This document shows, piece after piece, positions 42,084 through 50,557 of a DNA stretch of 63,029 nt. Within the stretch, counting starts at the first letter, position 1. Each line of letters opens with the position of its first letter. The stretch lies in the NCBI GenBank assembly GCA_017469845.1, contig JAFUFP010000014.1:1-63029 (forward strand), written 5' to 3'. This stretch comes from Bacteroidales bacterium. Its GTDB lineage: Bacteria > Bacteroidota > Bacteroidia > Bacteroidales > UBA932. The notes under the pieces were generated by a model. The model searched no databases. It had not been told where the DNA came from and saw nothing but the letters and a program-made list of their open reading frames with translations. Position numbers and translations under genes: made by a program.

Positions 42084-42243
42084 GGCAATGGATTGATTAT
42101 AGTTAAACATTCGAGTTCGGAATTCCTTGTTGCAAAGTTACATATGGAAGGAGTGAAAATGCAAAGTAGAATCCTTCTAACCTCCCGTCAAATCCCCACA
42201 ACTTCCCAATAATCACGTTTTTGATGCAGGATTCCTGCGGAGA

Positions 42244-42984
42244 ATGCGTATTTTTGTGTCCGGAATGAAGCGAGCTATCATAATCGTCTCCTACTGGCTG
42301 GCCGCCATCTTTATGACAGCCCTTTTGCTCACAAGCCTGGACTACGACTTGTGGGAGGCCATCCTCATGAGTTTGTCTTTCCTGCCGGCAGCTATGGCGC
42401 TGTCATTCTTTCTTCCTGCAGTAGAACGGGATTCCCACGGAAGCAAACGCGTCTTGGACACTATCTATGTTATTTTGGGCGTGATGCTCATGACTTTCCT
42501 CATGTTATTCATCTGGCAATGGCTGATTGTTTTTGTCATCAAGCAAAAAGGATGGACCGGATGGAGTTTTCCTGCCATGCTGGGCAATCCTGTTTTCATA
42601 GCCGCTGTCCTAGCTATTCTGGCTTACGGGAACTATATGCTGACCAAATGGTTGGAGAAGAAGTTCCCCGCAGAGCGCCCTATCACCTTCACGTCGGATT
42701 ATAGGAAGGTCTCTTTGAAGAAGCAGGACATACTTTACGTGGAATCGCGCGATTCAGAAGTCTGGATCATCACCCGTGACGGTGGGAAGTATCGCAACCG
42801 GACAGGAATCGCCCAGTGGGAAAACCTCCTTGGCCCCGGGTTCCTCCGCGTCCATCGCTCCTTTCTGGTGAGTATTCCTGATGCCAGTCTCTCTTCCACA
42901 GATTCTGTCACCGTCGGACATCAGACGATTCCTGTCTCTCGTAAGTATAAGGACAGCGTCAAGTCCATCCTTTCTTCTTCGTAG
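42244..42984 (+). CDS. Membrane-bound LytTR-type transcriptional regulator
   Basis: 246 residues (the ATG at 42265 is an alternative start). Four hydrophobic helices fill about residues 8-140, followed by a LytTR DNA-binding domain: ITFTSDYRKVSLKKQDILYV, the SRDSEVWIITRDGG strand pair, and RVHRSFLVS. LytTR proteins bind short direct repeats through ten-stranded domains. The membrane part suggests sensing of an envelope signal. The ExbB/MotA-like gene lies divergently 160 bases upstream, and the downstream lipoprotein gene has a separate promoter. Confidence 0.85.
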   Translation: MRIFVSGMKRAIIIVSYWLAAIFMTALLLTSLDYDLWEAILMSLSFLPAAMALSFFLPAVERDSHGSKRVLDTIYVILGVMLMTFLMLFIWQWLIVFVIKQKGWTGWSFPAMLGNPVFIAAVLAILAYGNYMLTKWLEKKFPAERPITFTSDYRKVSLKKQDILYVESRDSEVWIITRDGGKYRNRTGIAQWENLLGPGFLRVHRSFLVSIPDASLSSTDSVTVGHQTIPVSRKYKDSVKSILSSS

Positions 42985-43206
42985 GAGGGGGGTGTTACTT
43001 TTATCTAAGATATTTTTCGAATATGTTTGGTTTATTATATTTGTGGCAGGTACGGGAAGACAGGCCAGTGCCTTTTTAATATACTTCACTCTCCCCTGAC
43101 AAGAAGCGGAGGTTCGACATTCGGAGTGTTTGGTCTACTTTCATTTCCCAAAAAAGCGGGAAGTATCAGGGGTTTGCGTGGAACTTGGTTTTAAAGGTTT
43201 TTTCGT

Positions 43207-43214
43207 TATCTTTA
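43207..43214 (+). promoter_or_regulatory. -7 element for the large lipoprotein gene
   Basis: TATCTTTA, one mismatch to TAnnTTTG, 38 bases before the start at 43253. Another -7-like TATATTTG at 43036-43043 has no gene directly after it. Confidence 0.4.
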
Positions 43215-43252
43215 TGAATTGATTGCCATTGTGTATGCTGAATAGTTCAATA

Positions 43253-44854
43253 ATGAAGCGGTGGGCCTCTTTCTCCATATTGGGATTATGCCTTCTCGTC
43301 CTGGTCTATTCTTGTGAGCATCCCCGTCAGATTAACCATTTCGCGGGATTCCAGGATTACGCACAGGATACCGTATTCATTGATCTGTCGGATAGCCTGT
43401 GTCCTGCGTCCTCGCCGAGTCTGGACGGATTGGTCAAATGCGATGGATACTTTTTTTTGTCTTTTCAGGAAGATTATCTCGTACGATTGAACAGATACCA
43501 TCGGTTTATTCTAGCGCTCTCCGAAAAGAATCAGTCTCTGCTGTCCGTACCCACCCCCCCTATGGGAGACTTTGCTGTTAAGGATGGACGTCTGGTTGCA
43601 AAGTATTTCGACAGGGTTCTGTTTGTTTTTAATACGAAATCCTGGTCTTGGGAGGACGCCCTAACGGAAAATGAAAACCAAGACGTGCTCTATGAAGATG
43701 ATGACTGGCTGATACGGTATTCCGATCACGGAGAATTCGGGTATATGTCGTGGTTTATTAACAAACACGATTCTTCAGAATATGCGTTCACATCACTTTA
43801 TGGTCAGGTTCATCGGATTGACAGCACCTATTATGAGGTAAGCCAGACGCGCATTTATGAAATCCGCGATCCGAGAGTCGGGTTCCCCTGTGATTCTACT
43901 ACGCGATATGAATCCGCGAAGGACACTATTTTGATTGGCGCTCATTTCTCTCATAACGGGTTTTATACACGCCATAAACCAATCCTTCCGCTGATTGAAT
44001 TCGATCATGCGTTTACTACAGGAGAAGAAAGTGCGCTTACTCCGCTTTATGAGCTATCACCCTTATATGACACAGATTATCATAACAACCCGGACACGGT
44101 TATTATCGGTTCATTCAAGTGTGTTGATACGCTTTATTGTTTACTGAATACACGGAAGAACACGATCCTGACCAAACTAGATGAGGGCCATTTGTCGACT
44201 GTTCACGAGTTCCCCACGCGGTATAATGTACAAAACCGCCAGATTTGGAGGGATCCGGAGAATCTTGATGAGGAGATTCTTGTCGTCTTAGCTTCAGACG
44301 GGACTGGGGCTTCTTCCTTGCTTGAGATAGGTCAAGACGGGAACAGGATTATTTCTTTACAATACCCGCACGGACTGGTCCCTCAAGAAAGCGATGGATT
44401 CAAGCACTTGTTGGAATGGCTCGTCTCACATTGGGGATCATTCTCATTTGATGATGCCGTTTTGGAAGAAGAGACTCTAGGAGGCAAAATCAGTTATTTG
44501 AATTTGGACCGGGATGTAATTCCGCGCACGGAAGAGATCCGCCCCCAGGGAGACAAACATACCAGCGTAATTACCAAGCAAATAGGTGATTCACTCTTTA
44601 TCGACTCGAATTATCAGGTACGAGAAAAGGATTGCATCGTTACCGCTTTATGCCTTGAGTGGAAGAACAAGTATTATAATCCGGGGCTCTATCAAACGCT
44701 ATTCAATAATCTTTCGGAAGATTTCACTCAAAGGTTCGGACCGGCGGATTCCGTATTTCATTCTAATCATTCTGACTATAGAGTCTGGAATACCAATCCG
44801 TTCTCGATCAGGCTTGAGTGCTCCGCATATCAAGTGACAGCGACGTTTTTCTAA
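43253..44854 (+). CDS. Large lipoprotein of unknown function (DUF4221-like)
   Basis: 533 residues from the ATG giving MKRWASFSILGLCLLVLVYS, a signal followed by a lipobox cysteine (YSC near residue 20); the start ten codons upstream would spoil the signal peptide. The mature protein is beta-rich with repeated short strand-turn patterns and many aromatic and Asp residues, suggesting a beta-propeller. Length and style recall DUF4221-type Bacteroidota lipoproteins, but the family call is weak. It is followed 28 bases later by the immunity-like gene on the same strand. Confidence 0.6.
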   Translation: MKRWASFSILGLCLLVLVYSCEHPRQINHFAGFQDYAQDTVFIDLSDSLCPASSPSLDGLVKCDGYFFLSFQEDYLVRLNRYHRFILALSEKNQSLLSVPTPPMGDFAVKDGRLVAKYFDRVLFVFNTKSWSWEDALTENENQDVLYEDDDWLIRYSDHGEFGYMSWFINKHDSSEYAFTSLYGQVHRIDSTYYEVSQTRIYEIRDPRVGFPCDSTTRYESAKDTILIGAHFSHNGFYTRHKPILPLIEFDHAFTTGEESALTPLYELSPLYDTDYHNNPDTVIIGSFKCVDTLYCLLNTRKNTILTKLDEGHLSTVHEFPTRYNVQNRQIWRDPENLDEEILVVLASDGTGASSLLEIGQDGNRIISLQYPHGLVPQESDGFKHLLEWLVSHWGSFSFDDAVLEEETLGGKISYLNLDRDVIPRTEEIRPQGDKHTSVITKQIGDSLFIDSNYQVREKDCIVTALCLEWKNKYYNPGLYQTLFNNLSEDFTQRFGPADSVFHSNHSDYRVWNTNPFSIRLECSAYQVTATFF

Positions 44855-44882
44855 TCATCAGCAATTCACCAGATCATAAAGC

Positions 44883-46103
44883 ATGGAGAAATTCTACACT
44901 CTTCAAAGCAGGAATTATCTGACAACATTTTCAGCCAGAGCTGAGTTGCAGAAGAATGCCATTGATAACGGCCTCTGTGGTTTTCATTCCGGAAGGGAGC
45001 TCTTCGAGCAATTGGCTTTCGGGGATCATTATCCGGAATACATACAGTTCCCCATAGTGTTTCATCAGGACGAAGGGAAACGCTTGCGAGATGTTTTGGA
45101 TATGCGCTCAGTCGGATTCTTCGTTATTTCTGACCGCATGAAACTGGTTTTGGAAGAGAATAGTTTGACAGGCTGGAAGACTTATCCGATCCAAATGTAT
45201 GATAAAAAGAAGAATTTGATATCTGGCTATTCCGGCTTTACTGTAACGGGAAAGGGTGGTCGGGTCTATTATTCATTAAACGATGCCTGGGATCCCGTAC
45301 TTGGTTGGAATCCGGCAGGTTGGGACGGCTCTGATTTTTTTTATTTAGAAAATACGAGACATATTCTCATAACCGAAAAGGTAATGAAGGTTTTGAGGAA
45401 GCATAAGATTGATGCCATTGATATGGATCCCCTGGAGGATTCTGTTAAACTTGATTCTTTAGCTGGGAAAAAGGAGGGAGGCTATGCTTCTTTTTCAATC
45501 ATACATAACCGCCCTCAACGTTATCAGGGTTTTCAATGGGATTCTTTTTTGGATTGGGATATGCTGCGCCTTATTGAATCTGACCTAAAGGATGGGAGAC
45601 TTGAGTCTATTGAGAAATGCCTGGAACTGGCTTTCAGGTATGGGGTCGCCGGACGCAGTACAAGCGTTCTCTCTCTCGTTCATCTGGAAAACGCTGAACA
45701 AACAGAGAACAGGGTTTTTCGTTATGTAGCACTTCGAGAGAGCGTTTTTTGCTGTGAAAAAGCTATTGAATGTATTGACAATGCGGCTCGGTTACTCGGC
45801 ACCATCTCTGATTCGGCACCATTCATCTTAGATGAGTTTGCATTGAACCACCTTCTTATTACAAGTCCGGATTTATGGGAGCAGTATATGGAATGGTATA
45901 CTCCTACGATTAGGAGGATGCATATCGACATTTATAATGCGCTTGCCGCTTATTTGGAAAAACAACAGTATAGAGGAACTACTGATAAGATCCAACAGTA
46001 TCTGGAAAATGCCTTGATGCAACTTGCACAGAGCATCAGCATTCTTTCCGAGGCTTGTGCTGCGGGGATAAATGAGTGTCAGTTGGTTTGTCCAAATGAA
46101 TGA
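44883..46103 (+). CDS. Imm11/DUF1629-like protein with C-terminal helical domain
   Basis: 406 residues, no signal peptide. The N-terminal 190 residues resemble the DUF1629/Imm11 group of polymorphic-toxin immunity proteins: FVISDRMKLVLEENSLTGWK, then NTRHILITEKVMKVLRKHKI and the DAIDMDPLED ending. The second half (about 200-406) is all-helical and unrelated to that domain as far as I can tell. No toxin gene is adjacent, so it is either an orphan immunity gene or serves another role. It lies 28 bases after the lipoprotein gene. Confidence 0.55.
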   Translation: MEKFYTLQSRNYLTTFSARAELQKNAIDNGLCGFHSGRELFEQLAFGDHYPEYIQFPIVFHQDEGKRLRDVLDMRSVGFFVISDRMKLVLEENSLTGWKTYPIQMYDKKKNLISGYSGFTVTGKGGRVYYSLNDAWDPVLGWNPAGWDGSDFFYLENTRHILITEKVMKVLRKHKIDAIDMDPLEDSVKLDSLAGKKEGGYASFSIIHNRPQRYQGFQWDSFLDWDMLRLIESDLKDGRLESIEKCLELAFRYGVAGRSTSVLSLVHLENAEQTENRVFRYVALRESVFCCEKAIECIDNAARLLGTISDSAPFILDEFALNHLLITSPDLWEQYMEWYTPTIRRMHIDIYNALAAYLEKQQYRGTTDKIQQYLENALMQLAQSISILSEACAAGINECQLVCPNE

Positions 46104-46120
46104 AGAACCAATATAAACAT

Positions 46121-46292
46121 CTGATTATCAGCGAGTAATACCATCTTTAACGAGGAAGAGTATTAAGAGATAGTTTTACTCTTAACATACTGATTTGAAG
46201 CGAGATAAGCAAATTTTATTTGTTTGTCTCGCTGTTGTTTTACAAGCATATTTGGTCCTAAAAAGCGCTAAAAACGCCAAAAATAACGTGTT
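46121..46292 (+). repeat. Intergenic repeat family, copy iv (long form)
   Basis: TGATTATCA at the left, core TTTAACGAGGAAGA (46146-46159), GTATTAAGAG with CTCTTAA, then AGCGAGATAAGCAAA (46199-46213) pairing with TTTGTTTGTCTCGCT (46219-46233) with two G-T pairs. The tail CATATTTGGTC, AAAAACGCC, CGTGTTTACA is shared with copy i. A near-perfect TTGATAAGTTATCAA palindrome follows at 46307-46321. Confidence 0.75.
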
Positions 46293-46317
46293 TACAATAT
46301 TCCCATTGATAAGTTAT

Positions 46318-46360
46318 CAATATTCACTAGGAAGAATCCGAAGGATAAAAATAGACAAGT
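46318..46360 (-). pseudogene. Short inverted remnant of the AlbA_2-type gene
   Basis: Reverse-strand sequence reading SIFILRILPSEY then a stop, matching FFILRILPREY at the start of the fragment at 33206. It shares ACTTGTCTATTTTT and GGATTCTTCCT with that fragment. It lies at the tail of repeat copy iv but in opposite orientation to the fragment at copy i. Confidence 0.55.
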
Positions 46361-46688
46361 GTCCTTTCCGATTTGGTTGACTCAGAACGAGTATCTCCCT
46401 GATAGAAGTTGACTCTGGTTTATCTTTATTACTTGTGTAGGTTGACTTTCGTCCTTATCCCTGTTTTTTGTTGTCTCTCCAAAGCGGTAAAGACGGAAAT
46501 TGACGACTAATTACAGTAGCACAGTGAAAAAAGGCACATTTTTTTCCATCTTTCGGCGGCTAACTTTTTTCTTGTCTTTTAAAACAGTAACTTAGGGGTT
46601 TGTAAATCATCATTCATGAATTCCAAAGAAAGGATCGCCCATTTCCTCACCTGACCGGCAACGGTCACGGAAAACATGGGAAAACATC
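46361..46688 (+). other. Upstream region of the histidine phosphatase gene
   Basis: No coding sequence. TAACTTAG at 46588-46595 is the probable -7 element, about 94 bases before the start codon, leaving a fairly long leader. The right limit of Island B lies within or just left of this region, judging by the end of the repeat and gene remnants near 46360. Confidence 0.4.
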
Positions 46689-48002
46689 ATGACCAAATGT
46701 ACTACTTCCTTCCGGCTGACGATTTCCTCCGCATTCGCTGCGGCGTCCCTCCTTGTTGTCAGCGTCCCGTCATTCGCCCAACCAGCATCCAGAGCCGACG
46801 AAGCGCTCAGGATGATAACCGAGAATCCCGACCGGGCGGCCAACAACATGCATTCCTATGAATTCCACCCGCTGGTGGACACCCGAACACCGAAAGGATT
46901 CAAGGCATTCTACGTATCGCATTACGGAAGGCACGGCTCACGCTACGAACAATCATCGTCCTTCTCAAGAGCCGCATTGGAAGGATTCCGGAAAGCTGAC
47001 TCCCTGTCTCTTCTGACAGATCAGGGCAAGGAACTTTATCGGGAAGTAAGGATCATCACCGAGGAGCACGAAGGAATGGAAGGCGCCCTCTCCCCTCGTG
47101 GAGGAAGGGAGCACCAGATGCTCGCTAAGCGCCTCGCATCAAGGTATCCTTCCATTTTCCGACAGAAAAACAGGACGGAGGTTTCATCATATTCAAGTAC
47201 GGTGCAGAGGTGCATCATAAGCATGGCGAACTTCACCAGTTCCCTCAAAGGTGAGAACCCCGACCTTCAGTTCACTTTCACAACGGGACAGAGGTTCATG
47301 AACTACCTGAGCCCATCAATCAGGCCCAACAGGGAAGCGTTCGCGGCTATGGGCCGTGGAGCTTCATCAGGCGCACCCGACTGGAACCGTTTCCTCGCAC
47401 AGATTTTCAAAAACACCGACATCCCCGCCGAAGTGATTCCGGACAAAGAGTCTTTCGTCAGGTCAATATATTCTGCGGGCGGTCTTTGCCAGGATCTGGA
47501 TTTCCTCGGCATCGAAATCTTCCGCAAATTCTTCACTCCGGAAGAACTGACCTATCTTTGGAAGAGGAGCAACGACATGATTTACGGAATGTGGGGCAAC
47601 TCCATCGAGAACGGAGATGCTGTCAGGGAGACACTTAAGCCATTGCTCAGGGATTTCGTGGAGAAAGCCGATGCCGCATTGGCAAACGGAAGTCACCGCT
47701 GCGCCGACCTGCGCTTCGGTCATGACACCGGAGTGCTTCCCCTCGCCGCCCTCCTCGGAATAGATGATCCGGACGGTAACCGTTTCTCCGTCGCAGATGT
47801 ACACGACTACTGGTTCTCATTCGAAAGGGTTCCTATGGGTACCAACCTCCAGATGATATTCTACCGCAACAAAAAAGGTGAGGTTATCACAAAGGTCCTC
47901 TACAACGAAAAGGAATCCCATTTCAAAGGAGTCGAAGCGTTCGAAGGTCCTTACTACCGCTGGGACACTTTGAGGAAATGGTTCCTCTCCCTGTGCGAGT
48001 AA
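46689..48002 (+). CDS. Secreted histidine acid phosphatase (MINPP-like)
   Basis: 437 residues with a signal peptide (to about residue 31, SFAQ). The catalytic RHGSRYE motif lies at about 82-88 (SHYGRHGSR), and the proton-donor HD motif is in RFGHDTG near residue 344. Clade-2 histidine phosphatases of this kind hydrolyse inositol phosphates or other phosphomonoesters in the periplasm. The MINPP-type phytase assignment is the closest by sequence style, but the substrate is inferred. A terminator follows. Confidence 0.85.
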   Translation: MTKCTTSFRLTISSAFAAASLLVVSVPSFAQPASRADEALRMITENPDRAANNMHSYEFHPLVDTRTPKGFKAFYVSHYGRHGSRYEQSSSFSRAALEGFRKADSLSLLTDQGKELYREVRIITEEHEGMEGALSPRGGREHQMLAKRLASRYPSIFRQKNRTEVSSYSSTVQRCIISMANFTSSLKGENPDLQFTFTTGQRFMNYLSPSIRPNREAFAAMGRGASSGAPDWNRFLAQIFKNTDIPAEVIPDKESFVRSIYSAGGLCQDLDFLGIEIFRKFFTPEELTYLWKRSNDMIYGMWGNSIENGDAVRETLKPLLRDFVEKADAALANGSHRCADLRFGHDTGVLPLAALLGIDDPDGNRFSVADVHDYWFSFERVPMGTNLQMIFYRNKKGEVITKVLYNEKESHFKGVEAFEGPYYRWDTLRKWFLSLCE

Positions 48003-48055
48003 TGATTTCACGCAAGGGATGAAGTCTTTCCGACTTCCCCGCCAAAACGAATAAT

Positions 48056-48093
48056 CACCGGCGCTCCCGAAAAGGGGTGCCGGTTACTTTTTT
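48056..48093 (+). terminator. Terminator after the histidine phosphatase gene
   Basis: ACCGGCGCTCC (48058-48068) pairs with GGGGTGCCGGT (48075-48085) using two G-T pairs, followed by TACTTTTTT. Confidence 0.75.
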
Positions 48094-48117
48094 CTACCCG
48101 CGACATGGGATTCTACT

Positions 48118-48894
48118 CTACACGTCGGGGATTTCCAGGACGGCATCCTTCCGGAATTGTCCGTGCTCACCGCTGAAAACGTATCCTAGCTGATTGCATA
48201 GGAGGGTTGTTCCTCCTATGGTCGTTCCGCTGCCGCCGGAAAAATGAGTATGTCCATATATCCAGAAATCGATATCCGATTCCTTGATGAAATCATCCAT
48301 ATCCACCTGGAACGCGGAATTCAGCTCTCCTCCCGGATAGAGGTTGAACTCATCCCTTAAGGTCGGGCAATGATGGCTGACAACGATCTTATGCTTGGCC
48401 GAAGACTTCGACAGGGAGTTCCGAAGCCAATCGAGGCAACGCTGATGGATTTCATCAACATCCGACACATAAAACCTCCTCCCTTTGTACACCCCATAAC
48501 GGAAGTCCGCCATCCTATATTGTACGGTATGCGCATAGAATCCGTCTATCTTCGTCCAAAGGGTGGTGAAGAAAAGTTCCACCTCTCCGACAACGAAAGA
48601 CCGGTTGTTGAGATAGCGGACATTATCCCTCACCTTCATCTCGAAATCCTCCATCGTGTCAGCGATATCATATCCGCGGTAATATTCGTGGTTTCCGGGG
48701 ACAATGAGGGTTTCCCGGAAATTTTCCGAACACCAGTCGAAGAAAGAACGCTTCGTCATTTTCTTATCACCCAGGTAAGATATGTCCCCTGCCAGAACAA
48801 GAACGTCTGCCGAAGGGACGATGCCTCCGGAGGAGAGGTAGCTCCTATTTTCCATAAACTCGATATGGAGATCGGATGCATATTGTAGCTTCAT
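48118..48894 (-). CDS. Calcineurin-like metallophosphoesterase
   Basis: 258 residues from the ATG giving MKLQYASDLHIEFMENR. All five metal-ligand blocks are present: DLH near residues 8-10, GDIS near 36, GNHE (VPGNHEYY) near 69, SHHCP near 174 and GHTHF near 213. The order matches the small cytoplasmic YkuE/Icc-like phosphoesterases. Substrate is unknown. The 5' end lies just after the stop of the upstream small membrane gene, so the two are probably one transcript. Confidence 0.85.
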   Translation of the reverse strand: MKLQYASDLHIEFMENRSYLSSGGIVPSADVLVLAGDISYLGDKKMTKRSFFDWCSENFRETLIVPGNHEYYRGYDIADTMEDFEMKVRDNVRYLNNRSFVVGEVELFFTTLWTKIDGFYAHTVQYRMADFRYGVYKGRRFYVSDVDEIHQRCLDWLRNSLSKSSAKHKIVVSHHCPTLRDEFNLYPGGELNSAFQVDMDDFIKESDIDFWIYGHTHFSGGSGTTIGGTTLLCNQLGYVFSGEHGQFRKDAVLEIPDV

Positions 48895-48899
48895 AACCG

Positions 48900-49160
48900 T
48901 CAATTATTTGATCCTTTATTATCTCCTCCAAGGGTGAGATTGTGCCCGAACAGGAATCCCACCAGAAGTTTCAGGGCGAAAGCCTGCATAAATGTGATTC
49001 TGGGCAAGCCCAGAAGTGACGGTATCACCGCATTCCAAAGCATTGAAACAGGCCAAGCCAGCAATGCGGAAAGGATTATCCAAATACCGTACATTGCGGC
49101 AAAAGTCGCAAGCCACGTGATACAGCCACCGATTCCGTAAAAAGTAATGTTGTTCCTCAT
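48900..49160 (-). CDS. Small inner-membrane protein
   Basis: 86 residues from the ATG giving MRNNITFYGIGG. Two hydrophobic helices (about 10-35 and 55-75) with a basic-acidic tail (LGGDNKGSNN). No family recognised. It lies between the regulator-like gene at 49180 (19 bases) and the phosphoesterase (5 bases), so the three reverse-strand genes likely form an operon. Confidence 0.6.
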   Translation of the reverse strand: MRNNITFYGIGGCITWLATFAAMYGIWIILSALLAWPVSMLWNAVIPSLLGLPRITFMQAFALKLLVGFLFGHNLTLGGDNKGSNN

Positions 49161-49179
49161 ATGCAAAAGACCGATAATG

Positions 49180-49698
49180 TTATGGCTCCAGAATCGCCTT
49201 TATCCTGTAAAGACCGTCCCTGCCTCGTTTGATAAGATATGGCGAAGCTTCCCAAGCGCCCAAGACGGAGATGATCTTGTGCTTTATGCGCGACACAGTA
49301 GAATAAAAGACAGTCTTCGATTCGGCGCACAAGCTGTCCACCGTATTCCGTATGAAAACATCTTCGTCAAAGTTCGACCTCGTCCTGTAGATTGCGTAAT
49401 ATTCCTCCCTGCAAAGTACGAATCCGTCCGAGGATATTCCTTCCGGATGGCCCAGAAGGAGTTCATAGAGGGCGCATTCGGAAGGATTGAGGGAAATGAC
49501 TGCATTGCCCTCATCCGGAATGATTATCCCTCCGTCAAAAAGTTTCACCGTAGGGACGGACTCCCCTATCGGGAATATCAGCTTCCCGATCTGCTCGGTG
49601 TCAACGCCCAGGAGTTTCATCTCCCGGACAAGCTCCCGCATCCGGGATACGATCGGCAAAATCCGCTCGTCTGAAATTGTATTGTTTTCCATCGGCAT
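49180..49698 (-). CDS. Probable winged-helix regulator
   Basis: 172 residues. The N-terminal 30 residues are helical. The remainder has the order of an OmpR-type winged helix: ISLNPSECALYELLLGHPEG, then TVFYSTVSRIKHKIISVLGA and the wing YLIKRGRDGLYRIKAILEP. This resembles the LRKK-recognition helix and GYRL wing of that family, without a receiver domain. The regulator call rests on this pattern and is tentative. It is the first gene of a three-gene unit. Confidence 0.5.
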   Translation of the reverse strand: MPMENNTISDERILPIVSRMRELVREMKLLGVDTEQIGKLIFPIGESVPTVKLFDGGIIIPDEGNAVISLNPSECALYELLLGHPEGISSDGFVLCREEYYAIYRTRSNFDEDVFIRNTVDSLCAESKTVFYSTVSRIKHKIISVLGAWEASPYLIKRGRDGLYRIKAILEP

Positions 49699-49725
49699 AA
49701 TCGATTAAAGTTCAACAATTGACCA

Positions 49726-49747
49726 GGGCACTCCCCAAAAGGTGCCC
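49726..49747. promoter_or_regulatory. Hairpin upstream of the regulator-like gene
   Basis: GGGCAC (49726-49731) pairs with GTGCCC (49742-49747), about 28 bases before the reverse-strand start at 49698. The position in the leader suggests a regulatory rather than terminating role. The gap 49748-49855 shows nothing else. Confidence 0.35.
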
Positions 49748-49855
49748 GACAAGCGGAAAAAATGATTGTGATTGTGCCGAAGCCTCGGGAGAAAGATTGT
49801 GGTTTCCTCTCAAAGCATAAGCAAATTTCGGAGATTCTGATGGAAAGAACAAATC

Positions 49856-49872
49856 GTTGCAAGTCTTGCAAC
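49856..49872. promoter_or_regulatory. Short palindrome in a divergent intergenic region
   Basis: GTTGCAA and TTGCAAC (49856-49862 and 49866-49872) form a perfect 7-bp inverted repeat with a 3-base centre. It lies between the divergent regulator-like gene and lipoprotein gene, and could be an operator for the former's product. Confidence 0.35.
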
Positions 49873-49965
49873 AGATTATTTCCGAGTTCCGGAAGAATAT
49901 ATCCCCAAGGCCTGACTACCCCTTCTGTAGATTCCTCCCAACTTTTTTATTGTTTTTTAAAGAAG

Positions 49966-49973
49966 TAACTTTG
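49966..49973 (+). promoter_or_regulatory. -7 element for the small lipoprotein
   Basis: TAACTTTG, an exact match, 46 bases before the start codon at 50020. Confidence 0.5.
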
Positions 49974-50019
49974 TCTTCGGGAAAAGAAACATCCCCCAAC
50001 AAAAAACTGCATAAATGCT

Positions 50020-50463
50020 ATGAAAAGATTATCCGTAGGCGCTCTTCTTTGCGCCCTTTCACTCATCCTTCTGGCCGGCTGCGGAAAGGATAAGGATTTC
50101 TCCGGCGAATGGGCCGAAACCACAGCCGAAAGGATCGTCGCCGTCTTCACCCCCGAGGGCGACGGCTACTCCGTCACAATAGGATGGAGGGAAGATGGAC
50201 TTGCCCAATACGAATACTGGAGTATGAAAGCCACTCCGAAAGGGAGGAATACCCTCGTATACGAAAACGGCACCGACATCATCCGTTCGTTCGAGAATAT
50301 CGGCGACCCCACCTATACCGATGACACCATCTATACTGACGGTACGGGAGAATTCGTTCTTGAGAAAGACGGGGCCCTCACCTGGACGGACAACAAGGAT
50401 CCGGAAGGCGGAAAGACCGTTTTCATGAGGTCTTCCTTCGGGGTGAAGTTCCCCGAGCTATAA
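50020..50463 (+). CDS. Small lipocalin-like lipoprotein
   Basis: 147 residues with a lipobox LLAGC (Cys21). The mature part begins DKDFSGEWAETTAERIVAVF and continues as repeated beta strands, the pattern of a single lipocalin-like or DUF-type barrel common in Bacteroidota. Function unknown. Own promoter and strong terminator, so monocistronic. Confidence 0.7.
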   Translation: MKRLSVGALLCALSLILLAGCGKDKDFSGEWAETTAERIVAVFTPEGDGYSVTIGWREDGLAQYEYWSMKATPKGRNTLVYENGTDIIRSFENIGDPTYTDDTIYTDGTGEFVLEKDGALTWTDNKDPEGGKTVFMRSSFGVKFPEL

Positions 50464-50483
50464 AATCGGACAACGTTCAACAA

Positions 50484-50530
50484 AAAGATCCGGGCGGTCA
50501 CCTTGGTGGTTTCCGTCCGGATCCTTTTTT
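50484..50530. terminator. Terminator shared by the lipoprotein and eda
   Basis: GATCCGGGCGG (50487-50497) pairs with CCGTCCGGATC (50513-50523) with one G-T pair. Flanking A and T runs suit both converging genes. Confidence 0.8.
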
Positions 50531-50557
50531 GTCAGCGCTTCCCTGACGGGAAGTGAA

